From contig JAEWTW010000010.1 in assembly GCA_023397655.1 (NCBI GenBank), positions 1-64,000 of the forward strand: a stretch of 64,000 nt of DNA, written 5' to 3'. The position numbers and the translations under genes are program-made. Under the pieces are notes generated by a model. That model ran no database searches, was not told the origin of the DNA, and was given only the letters and a program-made list of their open reading frames with translations. The stretch comes from Bacillota bacterium (GTDB lineage: Bacteria > Bacillota > Clostridia > Christensenellales > SZUA-584). Positions 24,121 to 32,841 of this stretch are shown piece after piece (the stretch's first letter is position 1; every line of letters begins with the position of its first letter).

Positions 24121-24701
24121 ATATTTAAAACTCCTTTAATAATAATCTCAGACTGAACCTGAAACATTTCGTCCGCCTGCTGGGGGGTGATGCCTTCCAT
24201 GCGGGAGATCATCAGATTGAACCCTAAAAAGGAACTCCAGATGCTAAAAGCGGTGTGCCGTGGATTCATCTTCTTGATGCGCCCGGCCAGCATCTCCTTT
24301 TCCAGATTCCCGGCGATATGCGAGATCCACGGAGAGGGGCTGGGCTTATACCGGCTGTATTTGTGCAGCACGATCAGGTTGTATTTTTCCGGCTCCTCAA
24401 GCGCGAGTTGTGTGGCGCGGCGAAACACCGTCAGCATATTGGTGATCACATCCGCCGAATCATCCACCAGCTGAGAGATGACGGCGTAGTACTTTTCGGT
24501 TTCCGAGGCTTCTATGGCGTCGATGATCTCCTGCTTGTCTTTGAAGTGGTGATAAACGACGCCGGTGGAGTATTTCATTCTGCCGATGATTTTACGGATG
24601 GAGATGGCCTCGAAGCCTTCTTCCAAACCGATCTGCAGAGCGGTATCGAGTATCGCCTGGCGGACGATGTCACTGCGCATTTTCTGATCTTCTCTAGCCA
24701 A
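24117..24701 (-). CDS. TetR-family transcriptional regulator
   Basis: The 194-residue protein has a TetR-type N-terminal HTH (about 10-55: RQAILDTALQIGLEEGFEAI, IRKIIGRMKYSTGVVYHHFK) and an all-helical ligand-binding part. It is first in the leftward flavin redox operon and almost certainly controls it. The start is TTG 24701 with a CGGAGG site eight bases upstream; an ATG seven codons later is an alternative. At least two palindromic operators lie directly upstream. Confidence 0.9.
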   Translation of the reverse strand: MAREDQKMRSDIVRQAILDTALQIGLEEGFEAISIRKIIGRMKYSTGVVYHHFKDKQEIIDAIEASETEKYYAVISQLVDDSADVITNMLTVFRRATQLALEEPEKYNLIVLHKYSRYKPSPSPWISHIAGNLEKEMLAGRIKKMNPRHTAFSIWSSFLGFNLMISRMEGITPQQADEMFQVQSEIIIKGVLNI

Positions 24702-24741
24702 GGAAACTGCCTCCGATTGCTGTCATAATATTGTTCCGTAA

Positions 24742-24826
24742 AATAACAATGTTTAAAAAAATAACAGTGTTATTATAACGCGGTATTGTAAAAAGGTCAA
24801 GAGGGCGGAATAATAACGGCGTTAAA
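24742..24826. promoter_or_regulatory. Cluster of TetR-type operators
   Basis: AATAACA-G-TGTTATT (24760-24774) is a perfect 15-bp palindrome. AATAACA-A-TGTTTAA (24742-24756) is a near copy exactly 18 bp away. A weaker copy AATAAC-GGC-GTTAAA is at 24812-24826, and ATAACGCGGTAT (24775-24786) is a partial one. The array starts 41 bp upstream of the tetR start and fits autoregulation. Confidence 0.65.
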
Positions 24827-24893
24827 AACGAGGGGTATGAATTGAGCATCAGGTTTTGAACTGAGCCGTTATAAAAATAATAGCGTTTCTATC

Positions 24894-25046
24894 ATGGAAA
24901 CAACGTTGGTCATTGAGGAAAAACTGAAAGGCTTGTGGATAACCGATGAAGAGGAAAGAAAGCAGGTCATCTCCGATATCGCCAGAGGCCTGCGGGCCAA
25001 TGTGATACAGCTCAAGAACGGCGATTATATTATTGTCACGGACTGA
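24894..25046 (+). CDS. Possible small charged protein
   Basis: A 50-codon frame begins METTLVIEEKLKGLWITDEE and ends in GDYIIVTD. Its residue pattern (charged helix then a hydrophobic strand) looks protein-like, unlike the opposing minus-strand frame. The frame is open 17 codons further upstream without ATG, GTG or TTG. No ribosome site is evident and the family is not known. It lies in the 641-base gap between the TetR gene and the TrpB-like gene. Confidence 0.4.
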   Translation: METTLVIEEKLKGLWITDEEERKQVISDIARGLRANVIQLKNGDYIIVTD

Positions 25047-25200
25047 TCGATTGCATATAATGATGCCTGCCCTTGAATACCACCATGCAGAACCGGAAAC
25101 TGGTTCTTCGATTACCTTGCATTTTAGCCCGAAACCTGTTTCATAAGATCCTCGCTCCATGACCTCGGCGGGCGGTCCCTGAGCAATCAGGCAAATATCA

Positions 25201-25252
25201 ACCCTTTCATGATAAATAATAGGGTTTATACTATTTTATTATATAAAACCCT
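25201..25252. repeat. Small direct and inverted repeats upstream of the TrpB-like gene
   Basis: ACCCTTTCATGATAA (from 25201) recurs in near form as CCCTTATGATAA (from 25249). AGGGTTTATA (25221-25230) and TATAAAACCCT (25242-25252) are inverted with one extra A. These may be operator half-sites for the gene at 25343; no binding protein is known. Confidence 0.35.
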
Positions 25253-25266
25253 TATGATAACATATA

Positions 25267-25297
25267 TTGAGTTCGGCCGCCTTTTTTGTGATATAAT
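25267..25297 (+). promoter_or_regulatory. Possible promoter of the TrpB-like gene
   Basis: TATAAT at 25292-25297 lies 46 bases before the ATG. TTGAGT at 25267-25272 is a -35 candidate at 19-bp spacing, slightly long. Confidence 0.45.
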
Positions 25298-25342
25298 ATC
25301 CCATACCATATTGTAATCAAATCAGCAATAAAGGAGAATCAA

Positions 25343-26584
25343 ATGGTTTTACGAGATGTTGACTTTGCAACCTATACGAAGACGACGCCCACAAAAGAAG
25401 GCTTTTTCGGCAATTACGGCGGAGCGTTTATTCCGCCTCAGCTCGTTGCTGAATTTGAAAGAATATCATCCGCATACCAGACGATATGCAAAAGCTCGAA
25501 ATTTATCAGCGAACTCAGGAGAATCAGAAAAGAATTTCAGGGAAGGCCCACGCCCACGTATCATTGCGAACGGCTGTCTAACTCCATTGGCAGATGCCAG
25601 ATATATTTGAAGCGGGAAGATCTAAACCATACCGGAGCGCACAAGCTTAACCATTGCATGGGCGAAGGGCTGTTAGCCAAATATTTAAACAAGAAAAAGA
25701 TCATCGCGGAAACAGGCGCGGGTCAGCATGGCGTCGCTTTGGCGACCGCCGCCGCTTTTTTCGGGCTTGAGTGTGATATCTATATGGGAGAAGTGGACAT
25801 CGCCAAACAGGCACCGAATGTTGCCCGGATGAAGCTTCTGGGCGCCAGAGTTGTGCCTGTTTCTCACGGGCTCAAAACGCTCAAGGAAGCTGTGGATGCG
25901 GCTTTTGAAGCCTACATGAGTGAGTATGAAGAGGCTATCTATTGCATCGGATCAGTCGTGGGCCCGCATCCTTTCCCGCTCATGGTGAGAGATTTTCAGA
26001 CCATAGTGGGTGTGGAGGCCAGAGAGCAGTTTTTGAGCATGACAGGCAATCTTCCAGACGCGGTTGTGGCTTGCGTGGGCGGTGGCTCAAACGCCGCGGG
26101 AATCATGACTCCGTTCCTGAATGATCCGGTCGATCTTTATGGGGTGGAACCCATGGGCATGGGAACAAAAATCGGTGAACATGCCGCGAGCTTAACTTAC
26201 GGCACCGAAGGCGTTATGCACGGGTTCAATTCGATCATGCTGCAGAACGATAAGGGAGAGCCGGATCCGGTATATTCTGTTGCCAGCGGTCTCGATTACC
26301 CTTCAGTGGGGCCGGAACACGCGTATCTTCGGGATCTGGGAAGAGTCATTTATAAGTCCGCATCGGATGATGAGGCTATCGACGCTTTCTTTTTACTGTC
26401 CAGGCTGGAAGGCATTATTCCGGCACTGGAAAGCGCTCACGCGGTTGCTTATGCCATTAAGCTGGCAAAAGAAATGGACACAGGCTCCATACTCGTAAAC
26501 TGCTCCGGCAGAGGCGATAAGGATCTGGATTTCGTTCTGGAGAAATATGGTGACCGGCTGAGTAATGAAACAACGTCATTTTGA
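25343..26584 (+). CDS. Stand-alone tryptophan synthase beta-like PLP enzyme
   Basis: The 413-residue protein has the TrpB hallmarks: [20 protein letters not shown] with the PLP lysine K101, [20 protein letters not shown] with the catalytic Glu (E123), [11 protein letters not shown] for phosphate binding, and [10 protein letters not shown] near the end. In TrpB the enzyme joins indole and serine to make tryptophan. Here no trpA or other trp gene is near. The lysine loop reads KLNH rather than the usual KINN, and other positions diverge. It lies 28 bases upstream of selD, so it may have a different substrate in a selenium-linked setting; that is inference. Confidence 0.85.
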   Translation: MVLRDVDFATYTKTTPTKEGFFGNYGGAFIPPQLVAEFERISSAYQTICKSSKFISELRRIRKEFQGRPTPTYHCERLSNSIGRCQIYLKREDLNHTGAHKLNHCMGEGLLAKYLNKKKIIAETGAGQHGVALATAAAFFGLECDIYMGEVDIAKQAPNVARMKLLGARVVPVSHGLKTLKEAVDAAFEAYMSEYEEAIYCIGSVVGPHPFPLMVRDFQTIVGVEAREQFLSMTGNLPDAVVACVGGGSNAAGIMTPFLNDPVDLYGVEPMGMGTKIGEHAASLTYGTEGVMHGFNSIMLQNDKGEPDPVYSVASGLDYPSVGPEHAYLRDLGRVIYKSASDDEAIDAFFLLSRLEGIIPALESAHAVAYAIKLAKEMDTGSILVNCSGRGDKDLDFVLEKYGDRLSNETTSF

Positions 26585-26611
26585 ACAACGTTTTCTGATG
26601 GAGGTGCCGCA

Positions 26612-27649
26612 ATGACGGACAAGATCAAGCTGACCAAGCTGGCCAAGTGCGCCGGATGCGGGGCCAAGGTGGGCGCGGGCGTGCTGGCACAGCTGCTGGA
26701 GGATATAAAGGTACATTCAGACCCGAACCTGCTGGTGGGGTTTGACCGCAGCGACGACGCGTCGGTGTATAAGATCAGCGATGAGCTGGCGCTGGTGCAG
26801 ACGGTGGATTTCTTCCCGCCGATCGCGGACGACCCGTATACATTCGGTGCCATCGCGGCAACCAACGCGCTGTCTGACGTGTACGCGATGGGGGGTGAGC
26901 CGAAGCTCGCGCTCAACATCATGGCAGTGCCTGAGGACATGCCCAAGGAATCGGTTCATGAGATACTACGGGGCGGCTATGATAAGGTGTATGAGGCGGG
27001 CGCACTGATTACCGGCGGGCACAGCATCTACGACGAGGAGCCCAAGTACGGGTTGGCGGTGACCGGATTTGTGCATCCGGATAAGATATTGACCAATTCG
27101 GGCGCGAAGCCGGGCGACGTGCTGCTGTTTACCAAGCCGCTGGGCATCGGCGTTTTAACGTCCGCGATGAAGGCCGGACTGGTCAGCGAGGAGACGGAAA
27201 CACTGGCGTACCGGCTGATGACGACGCTGAACAAATGTGCAAGGGACGCGATGGTGAAATACGATGTACACGCGTGCACCGATGTGACGGGCTTTGGCAT
27301 GATGGGGCATCTGCTGGAGATGGCGCAGGGCAGCGACGTGGAGATACATGTGCACGTGGACGGTATTGACATGATACCCGATGCGGTGGAGTTTGCGCGA
27401 ATGGGCGTGCTGCCTGCGGGCATGTACCGCAACCGCAGCTTCGCGGAGGACTACGTGGATGTCGGCAGCACACCGCTGGAGAAGGCAGACCTGCTGTTTG
27501 ACCCGCAGACGGCGGGCGGTCTGGTGATTTGCGTCGCGGCGGCGGATGCGGATGCGTTGCTTGAGGAGCTGAAAGGTTGCGTGCCCTCTGCGCAGCGCAT
27601 CGGGACTGTCGCCCCTTACGGAGGCAGAAAACGTATCATTCTGGAGTAA
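26612..27649 (+). CDS. selD: Selenide, water dikinase
   Basis: The 345-residue enzyme makes selenophosphate from selenide and ATP. LTKLAKCAGCGAKVGAGVLA places C16 and K19 as the C-x2-K catalytic pair; GFDRSDDASVYK, LVQTVDFFPPIADDPYTFGA and LYHVYAMGG-like ATNALSDVYAMGGEPKLALN carry the metal and nucleotide sites. It has Cys rather than selenocysteine. No selA, selB or tRNA-Sec is in the window, so its product may feed a non-selenocysteine use. It has a GGAGGTG site and is followed three bases later by a LysR gene. Confidence 0.95.
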   Translation: MTDKIKLTKLAKCAGCGAKVGAGVLAQLLEDIKVHSDPNLLVGFDRSDDASVYKISDELALVQTVDFFPPIADDPYTFGAIAATNALSDVYAMGGEPKLALNIMAVPEDMPKESVHEILRGGYDKVYEAGALITGGHSIYDEEPKYGLAVTGFVHPDKILTNSGAKPGDVLLFTKPLGIGVLTSAMKAGLVSEETETLAYRLMTTLNKCARDAMVKYDVHACTDVTGFGMMGHLLEMAQGSDVEIHVHVDGIDMIPDAVEFARMGVLPAGMYRNRSFAEDYVDVGSTPLEKADLLFDPQTAGGLVICVAAADADALLEELKGCVPSAQRIGTVAPYGGRKRIILE

Positions 27650-27652
27650 CGT

Positions 27653-28543
27653 ATGAACTATAATCTCAAACAGCTGGAGGCGTTTGCCGCGGTGGTGGAA
27701 TGCGGAAGCTTCACCGGGGCGGCGGACAGGCTGTATCTGGCGCAGTCTACCGTGAGCGGGCATGTAGCCGCATTGGAGAAGGATATCGGCGTGCCGCTGA
27801 TCGTGCGGTCGGGCAAACGAAAGATCGTATTGACAGAGGAAGGGCGGCGCGTTTTCGCTCATGCCAAGGCCATACTGCAAAGCTGCGAACAGCTCTCGCG
27901 GGAGCTGGAGGAGCGCACGTCGGTGGAGCTGGCGCTGGCCGCTTCCACGATACCAATGAGCTATCTGCTGCCCGGGCTGATTGCCGGATTCGCGCAGCAG
28001 ATGCCGCAGTGCCGGTTTACGCTGCGCGGCGGGGACAGCACGTGTGTGCATGAGCAGGTGATGGACGGCGATGCGCAGATCGGCTTCGTGGGGGCGGTGA
28101 TGAACCGGAAGGAGCTGGTGTACGACCTGCTGTGCGAGGACAGGCTGGTGCTGCTGACACCGGACAGCGATAAATACCGCGGGTTGCTTAGCGCCAAAGC
28201 TTCGGGAAATACGCTGCTTTCAGACCCGCTGATATTTCGGGAAGGCGGTTCCGGTACGCAGCTGGCTGTGGACAAGTTCCTGTGCGAGAACCGCATTCGC
28301 ACGGAGGAAATTCACGTCGTCGCGCGGATGGACAACAACGATACGATACTGCGCGCGGTGGCACAGGGGCTGGGCGTGGCCATCGTGTCTGAACTGGCGG
28401 CTGCTATGGCGCAGGACGTGCTGGTATTCCCGCTGGAGGGAAAGAGCACGGTGCGCTGTCTGTATATGATTCACTCCAAGGACCGCAGGCTGACCAATAC
28501 GGCGCAGGCTTTTCGGGACTATATTCTGGGCAGCGGCAAATAA
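27653..28543 (+). CDS. Selenium-associated LysR-type regulator
   Basis: This 296-residue regulator has a LysR HTH (about 3-60: LKQLEAFAAVVECGSFTGAA, LYLAQSTVSGHVAALEKDIG) and an effector-binding domain (about 90-296). Such LysR genes are known next to selD in clostridia with selenium-dependent hydroxylases or related traits. It directly follows selD, on the same strand, and could control the set that comes after. A 124-base gap separates it from the activase gene. Confidence 0.9.
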   Translation: MNYNLKQLEAFAAVVECGSFTGAADRLYLAQSTVSGHVAALEKDIGVPLIVRSGKRKIVLTEEGRRVFAHAKAILQSCEQLSRELEERTSVELALAASTIPMSYLLPGLIAGFAQQMPQCRFTLRGGDSTCVHEQVMDGDAQIGFVGAVMNRKELVYDLLCEDRLVLLTPDSDKYRGLLSAKASGNTLLSDPLIFREGGSGTQLAVDKFLCENRIRTEEIHVVARMDNNDTILRAVAQGLGVAIVSELAAAMAQDVLVFPLEGKSTVRCLYMIHSKDRRLTNTAQAFRDYILGSGK

Positions 28544-28667
28544 GCGGAAAAAACTATGAATAAAGCGGGTTTACTATCGCCGGTTCCGATGGAATGTATT
28601 GTTTCATCAGATATTTGAATTGGCGTTTTTTAGTATGGGTTTTTATAATCATATTAAGAGGTTACAG

Positions 28668-29447
28668 ATGATGTATATCGGTATTGACATCGGCTCGACA
28701 TGCGCCAAAACGGCAGTGATGGACGACAGCGCGCAACTGCTGCTGCGGTTCGTGCTGCCCACCGGATGGAGCAGCGTCGGTACGGCAGAGGAGATTCGCC
28801 AAAGGTTGCTGGAAAACGGAATAGATGCGGCGGAGTCTCCTTGTGTGGCGACGGGTTACGGGCGTGCGGCGGTGCCCTATGCGGACAAGGCGGTGACAGA
28901 GATTACCTGCCATGCCAAGGGAGCCTGCGCCATCTTCTCGCGCCGTGACATGACGGTCATCGACATCGGCGGTCAGGATACCAAGATCATCAGCATTGAG
29001 GGCGGCATGGTGAAGGATTTCATCATGAACGATAAATGCTCAGCGGGTACGGGGCGTTTTCTGGAAGTGATGGCAAACACGCTGGCCGTTTCGCCGGAAG
29101 AGCTGTGCGCGCTGGCGGCGAAGGGCGGCAATACGTCCATCAGTTCCATGTGTACGGTGTTTGCGGAATCCGAGGTGATCAGCCTCATCGGGCGGGGCGA
29201 GAAGAAGGAGAACATCGCCTTTGCGGTGGTGGATTCCATTGTGCAGAAGGTGGCATCACAGGCCAAAAGGCTGATCGGTAATGCAGGTGATGTTTGCTTG
29301 ACGGGCGGTTTGTGCGACAGCGCTTACATCATCGGCGCGCTGTCCTCGGCGCTAAAAACGCAGGTGCTGTCCCACGAACACGGAAGATACGCGGGGGCTA
29401 TCGGTGCGGCTCTGCATGCGATGAAGGGCGTTAAGGCTGGGGGATAA
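28668..29447 (+). CDS. ATP-dependent activase for a dehydratase-type reductase (HgdC/BadF-like)
   Basis: The 259-residue protein is an ASKHA ATPase: MYIGIDIGSTCAKTAVMD (phosphate 1), VIDIGGQDTKIISIEGG (phosphate 2). C124 (NDKCSAGTGRFLEVMA) and C162 (SSMCTVFAESEV) are the two cluster ligands by which a homodimer holds one 4Fe-4S cluster. The family drives low-potential electrons into 2-hydroxyacyl-CoA dehydratases and double-cubane proteins at the cost of ATP. Its partner is probably the gene at 31567. The ATG at 28668 has an AAGAGG site; a second ATG follows directly. Confidence 0.93.
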   Translation: MMYIGIDIGSTCAKTAVMDDSAQLLLRFVLPTGWSSVGTAEEIRQRLLENGIDAAESPCVATGYGRAAVPYADKAVTEITCHAKGACAIFSRRDMTVIDIGGQDTKIISIEGGMVKDFIMNDKCSAGTGRFLEVMANTLAVSPEELCALAAKGGNTSISSMCTVFAESEVISLIGRGEKKENIAFAVVDSIVQKVASQAKRLIGNAGDVCLTGGLCDSAYIIGALSSALKTQVLSHEHGRYAGAIGAALHAMKGVKAGG

Positions 29448-29547
29448 AGTAGGCTTTTAGTCGGGATAATTGACAGGGATAAGGGGAAGAGTATTTCCCC
29501 GGAAATGTAATCCAATGTTTTATAGATACGGTGAGGAGGAAGCGGCA

Positions 29548-30162
29548 ATGGCAAAGGTGATCGTTAACGCAGTGGGTGAGCAGTGCCCCATACCCGTGGT
29601 GAAGGCCACGAAGGCGCTGGGTGAGATGAAGGAAGCCGGTACTTTAGAGGTGCATGTCGATAACGAAATCGCCGTGCAGAACGTGACAAGGCTGGCGTCG
29701 GGCAAGGGCTTCAAGGCAAGCAGCGAAAAACGGAGCGACAAGCTCTTTGTGATTACGATGGAGGTGGCCGGTTTGCCTGAAGCGGGTGCGCCGGAACCGG
29801 AAGTGGCATGTATTCCCGATGTCCGGGGCAACACCGTGGTCGCCATCGACACCGCCGCTATGGGGCGGGGGGACGACGAGCTGGGCAAGACGCTGATGAA
29901 GGGATTCATCTATGCACTGTCTCAACTGGAGGAGCTGCCAAAGACCATTATCTTCTATAACGGCGGCGCAAGCATCCCCATAGAAGGGTCGGTGAGTGTG
30001 GAGGATCTGAAAAGCATGGAGGCACAGGGTGTTGAGATTATGACGTGCGGCACCTGTTTGAACTTCTTCGGGCTGACGGACAAACTTGCGGTGGGGCAGA
30101 TTGCCAACATGTATTCCATCGTGGAGACACTGAGCGCGGCAGCCAAGGTCATCAAGCCGTGA
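29548..30162 (+). CDS. yedF: Selenium metabolism protein YedF-like (TusA/SirA plus DsrE-like)
   Basis: The 204-residue protein has a TusA/SirA-type first domain (about 1-75) with the CPIP motif (C13 in GEQCPIPVVKATKALGEMK) and a DsrE-like second domain (about 93-200) with CGTC (C167 and C170 in EIMTCGTCLNFFG). These cysteines are candidates for carrying sulfur or selenium. The two-domain form is typical of selenium-linked loci with an orphan selD. It starts at ATG 29548 behind GAGGAGGA. Its TGA overlaps the GTG of the aminotransferase. Confidence 0.92.
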   Translation: MAKVIVNAVGEQCPIPVVKATKALGEMKEAGTLEVHVDNEIAVQNVTRLASGKGFKASSEKRSDKLFVITMEVAGLPEAGAPEPEVACIPDVRGNTVVAIDTAAMGRGDDELGKTLMKGFIYALSQLEELPKTIIFYNGGASIPIEGSVSVEDLKSMEAQGVEIMTCGTCLNFFGLTDKLAVGQIANMYSIVETLSAAAKVIKP

Positions 30163-31295
30163 TCTATCTTGACAACGCGGCGACCACGCTGCGCAAACCG
30201 CCTGAGGTGATTGAGGCCGTGGTGCAGGCGATGAACGTGATGGGCAATGCCTCGCGCGGGACGCATGCCAGCAGCCTGGATGCTTCGCGCACTGTCTATG
30301 AGGCGAGGGTTAAGCTGGCGCAGCTGCTGGGGTGCAAGCGTGCCGACCATGTGGTGTTTACATGCAACGCCACGGAGGCGCTGAACATTGCCATCAGCGG
30401 CACGGTGAAGCCGGGAAGCCATGTGATTACGACAGACTTTGAACATAACTCGGTGCTGCGGCCGTTGTATCGCTTGGAGGCGGAGCGGCAGGTGGAGCTG
30501 AGCTTTGTGGGGGCGGACCGCTGCGGCAATATTGATTATTCGGATTTTGAAAAGCTGATACGCCCAAACACACAGGCGATCGTGTGCACGCATGCGTCCA
30601 ACCTGACCGGTAATATGGTGGATGTGGCGCGCGTGGGACGGATTGCGAAAGAGCACAACTTTTTATTCATTGTGGATGCTTCGCAGACGGCGGGCGCATT
30701 CCCCATCGATATGGAAGCGATGGGCATCGACATTTTGTGCTTCACCGGGCACAAGGCGCTGATGGGGCCGCAGGGCACGGGCGGCCTGTGCCTGCGCGAG
30801 GGCGTCGCCATTAAGCCGTGGAAGGTGGGTGGCACCGGCGTGCAGACATACAGCCTAGCACAGCCGGAACAGTTGCCCGCGCTGCTGGAGGCGGGCACGC
30901 TGAACGGGCACGGCATCGCGGGACTTGCCGCTGCGGTGGACTATATCAATTCCGTGGGCATCGAAGCCATACGGGACAAAGAGCAATTTCTGACGCGCCG
31001 CTTTGTTGACGGCGTTTCGCATATTGAGGGTGTAACGGTATACGGCGATTTTACAGCGGTGCATCATGCGCCGGTGGTCGCACTCAACATACGGGATTAC
31101 GATTCCGGCGCGGTGGCCGACGAGCTGTCTGAAGCATATGACATCGCGACACGGCCCGGCGCCCATTGCGCGCCCCGGATGCACCGGGCGCTGGGCACGA
31201 CGGAGCAGGGGGCTGTGCGTTTCAGCTTCGGGTGGTTTACGGAGGCGGAAGATGTGGACGCGGCGGTACGCGCTGTGAAGGAACTGGCGGAATGA
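30159..31295 (+). CDS. Class V aminotransferase (cysteine desulfurase-like, EF2568 type)
   Basis: The 378-residue PLP enzyme begins VIYLDNAATTLRKPPEVIEA and has the PLP lysine K199 in FTGHKALMGPQGTGG, DASQTAGAFPID for PLP binding, and a Cys in RPGAHCAPRMH (C337), at the place of the desulfurase catalytic cysteine. It probably releases sulfur or selenium from cysteine or selenocysteine. The GTG start at 30159 overlaps the yedF stop (GTGA), so start choice is well supported by overlap. The ORF extends upstream inside yedF but without similarity. Confidence 0.93.
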   Translation: MIYLDNAATTLRKPPEVIEAVVQAMNVMGNASRGTHASSLDASRTVYEARVKLAQLLGCKRADHVVFTCNATEALNIAISGTVKPGSHVITTDFEHNSVLRPLYRLEAERQVELSFVGADRCGNIDYSDFEKLIRPNTQAIVCTHASNLTGNMVDVARVGRIAKEHNFLFIVDASQTAGAFPIDMEAMGIDILCFTGHKALMGPQGTGGLCLREGVAIKPWKVGGTGVQTYSLAQPEQLPALLEAGTLNGHGIAGLAAAVDYINSVGIEAIRDKEQFLTRRFVDGVSHIEGVTVYGDFTAVHHAPVVALNIRDYDSGAVADELSEAYDIATRPGAHCAPRMHRALGTTEQGAVRFSFGWFTEAEDVDAAVRAVKELAE

Positions 31296-31528
31296 GAACA
31301 AAGCAGCTCCGTTTGATCGTGACTTTTCATACGACGACAGCGGCAATGGCGATGGAGAAGATATGCGCGGAAAAAGGCGTTCCCGGCCGGCTGATCCCGG
31401 TGCCGCGGGATATCACTGCGGGCTGCGGCATGTCGTGGAGCGCCCCTGTGCAGGCGCGGACTGAAATAGAGAAGACGGTACTGGATGCTGGTATCGAAAC
31501 GGACGGCTGGTATGAGCTGATGGTTTGA
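31292..31528 (+). CDS. DUF3343 protein, possible S/Se carrier
   Basis: The 78-residue protein has LIVTFHTTTAAMAMEKICAE, then RLIPVPRDITAGCGMSWSAP with C45. DUF3343 proteins of this size are found beside yedF, selD and dehydratase-type reductases, and the conserved Cys is a candidate for carrying sulfur or selenium. The ATG overlaps the aminotransferase stop (ATGA). A second, diverged copy lies at 32834. Confidence 0.9.
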   Translation: MRTKQLRLIVTFHTTTAAMAMEKICAEKGVPGRLIPVPRDITAGCGMSWSAPVQARTEIEKTVLDAGIETDGWYELMV

Positions 31529-31566
31529 AGCACGACAGTGTAACATATATGTGAGGAGGATGTATA

Positions 31567-32841
31567 ATGTCAGATTATGTACAGATGTGGAAGGACCTTG
31601 GCATGGATTTGGAGACGCACGATATGCTGTGCCAGGTGCTGCCGACTGCGGTAGGGGATGTATTCATGTCGCAGGAGAACCGGCCGACGGGCATGGATTT
31701 CTGGGATCTGGTGATCTCGGAGGTGCACGGCATACGCCCCGCGGAGCTGGTGGAAGCGCAAAAGCAGGGACGCAAGGTATTCGGCACGTTCTGCGTGTAT
31801 GTGCCGGACGAAGTGGTGATTGCGGCGAACGGCATCGTGACCGGCCTGTGCGGCGGCTCGCAGTTCTGGGTGCCCGCGGGCGAGGCGGTGCTGCCCAAGA
31901 GCACCTGCTCGCTGATCAAGGCGTCGGTGGGGGCGCGGTTGGGCAAGACCTGCCCGTTCTTCCGCATTGCGGACATGTATGTGGGTGAAACCACGTGCGA
32001 CGGCAAGAAGAAGGCATACGAGATACTGGGTGAGGACGTGCCGATGCACATTATGGATGTTCCGCAGATGAAGAGGGACAAGGACATCCTCAAGTGGAAG
32101 GAAGAAATTGCGGACTTCGCGAAGGTGGTGCAGGAGTTCACCGGCAACGAGATTACTGCCGAGAAGCTGGGCAACGCCATTAAGATCATCAACGAAAAGC
32201 GCAAGGCGATTCAGCGGGTGTATGACGCGCGCAAATCCGAATGTTTGCCGATATCCGGCCGGGACGCGCTGCTGATGATACAGATCGCGTTCTTTGATGA
32301 TCCGGAACGCTGCGCCCAGATGTGCAACCGTTTGGCCGACGAGCTGGAGCAGCGCATCAAGGACGGCGTGTGCGTGGTACCTGCGGGAACGAAGCGGATA
32401 CTCGTCACCGGGACGCCGCTGGCGGTGCCCAACTGGAAGCTGCACAACATCATCGAGACCAGCGGCGGTGCTGTCGTCTGCGAGGAGATGTGCACCGGTA
32501 CCCGCTATTTTGAAAACCTGGTGGACGAGACGAAGACCACGCTGGATGAGCAGTTCATGGCGCTGTCTGAGCGGTACATGAAGACCAACTGCGCCTGCTT
32601 TACACCCAACACTGGCCGCATCGACGACCTGCTGCGTATGGTGAAAGAATATAAGGTGGACGGCGTGATCGACTGCAGCTTAAAATTCTGCTGCCTGTAT
32701 GACACCGAGAAGTATTCGGTATCGAGAGCGCTCAAGGACGCGGGCGTTCCGGTGCTGAGCCTCGAGACAGACTACAATGACACCGACGCCGAGCAGCTGC
32801 GCACGCGTATCGGCGCGTTCATTGAAATGCTCAATGACTGA
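31567..32841 (+). CDS. Double-cubane-cluster-type reductase (HgdB-like)
   Basis: The 424-residue protein belongs to the 2-hydroxyacyl-CoA dehydratase beta/HgdB superfamily. It has many cysteines at family positions: C76 (GTFCVYVPDE), C95, C114 (STCSL), C129 (KTCPF), C144 (TTCDGKKKA), C305/C309 (VVCEEMCTGTR), C342/C344 (NCACF) and C370/C375/C376 (DCSLKFCCLYD). This pattern fits proteins holding a double-cubane 8Fe-9S cluster, which reduce small molecules with electrons from the activase (28668). The true substrate is unknown. It sits within a selenium set between two DUF3343 genes. Confidence 0.88.
   Translation: MSDYVQMWKDLGMDLETHDMLCQVLPTAVGDVFMSQENRPTGMDFWDLVISEVHGIRPAELVEAQKQGRKVFGTFCVYVPDEVVIAANGIVTGLCGGSQFWVPAGEAVLPKSTCSLIKASVGARLGKTCPFFRIADMYVGETTCDGKKKAYEILGEDVPMHIMDVPQMKRDKDILKWKEEIADFAKVVQEFTGNEITAEKLGNAIKIINEKRKAIQRVYDARKSECLPISGRDALLMIQIAFFDDPERCAQMCNRLADELEQRIKDGVCVVPAGTKRILVTGTPLAVPNWKLHNIIETSGGAVVCEEMCTGTRYFENLVDETKTTLDEQFMALSERYMKTNCACFTPNTGRIDDLLRMVKEYKVDGVIDCSLKFCCLYDTEKYSVSRALKDAGVPVLSLETDYNDTDAEQLRTRIGAFIEMLND

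Noticed and set aside
24849..25160. 103-codon minus-strand frame
   Set aside because: Mixed Cys, Gly and aromatic composition without a ribosome site; the opposing short plus-strand frame looks more protein-like.
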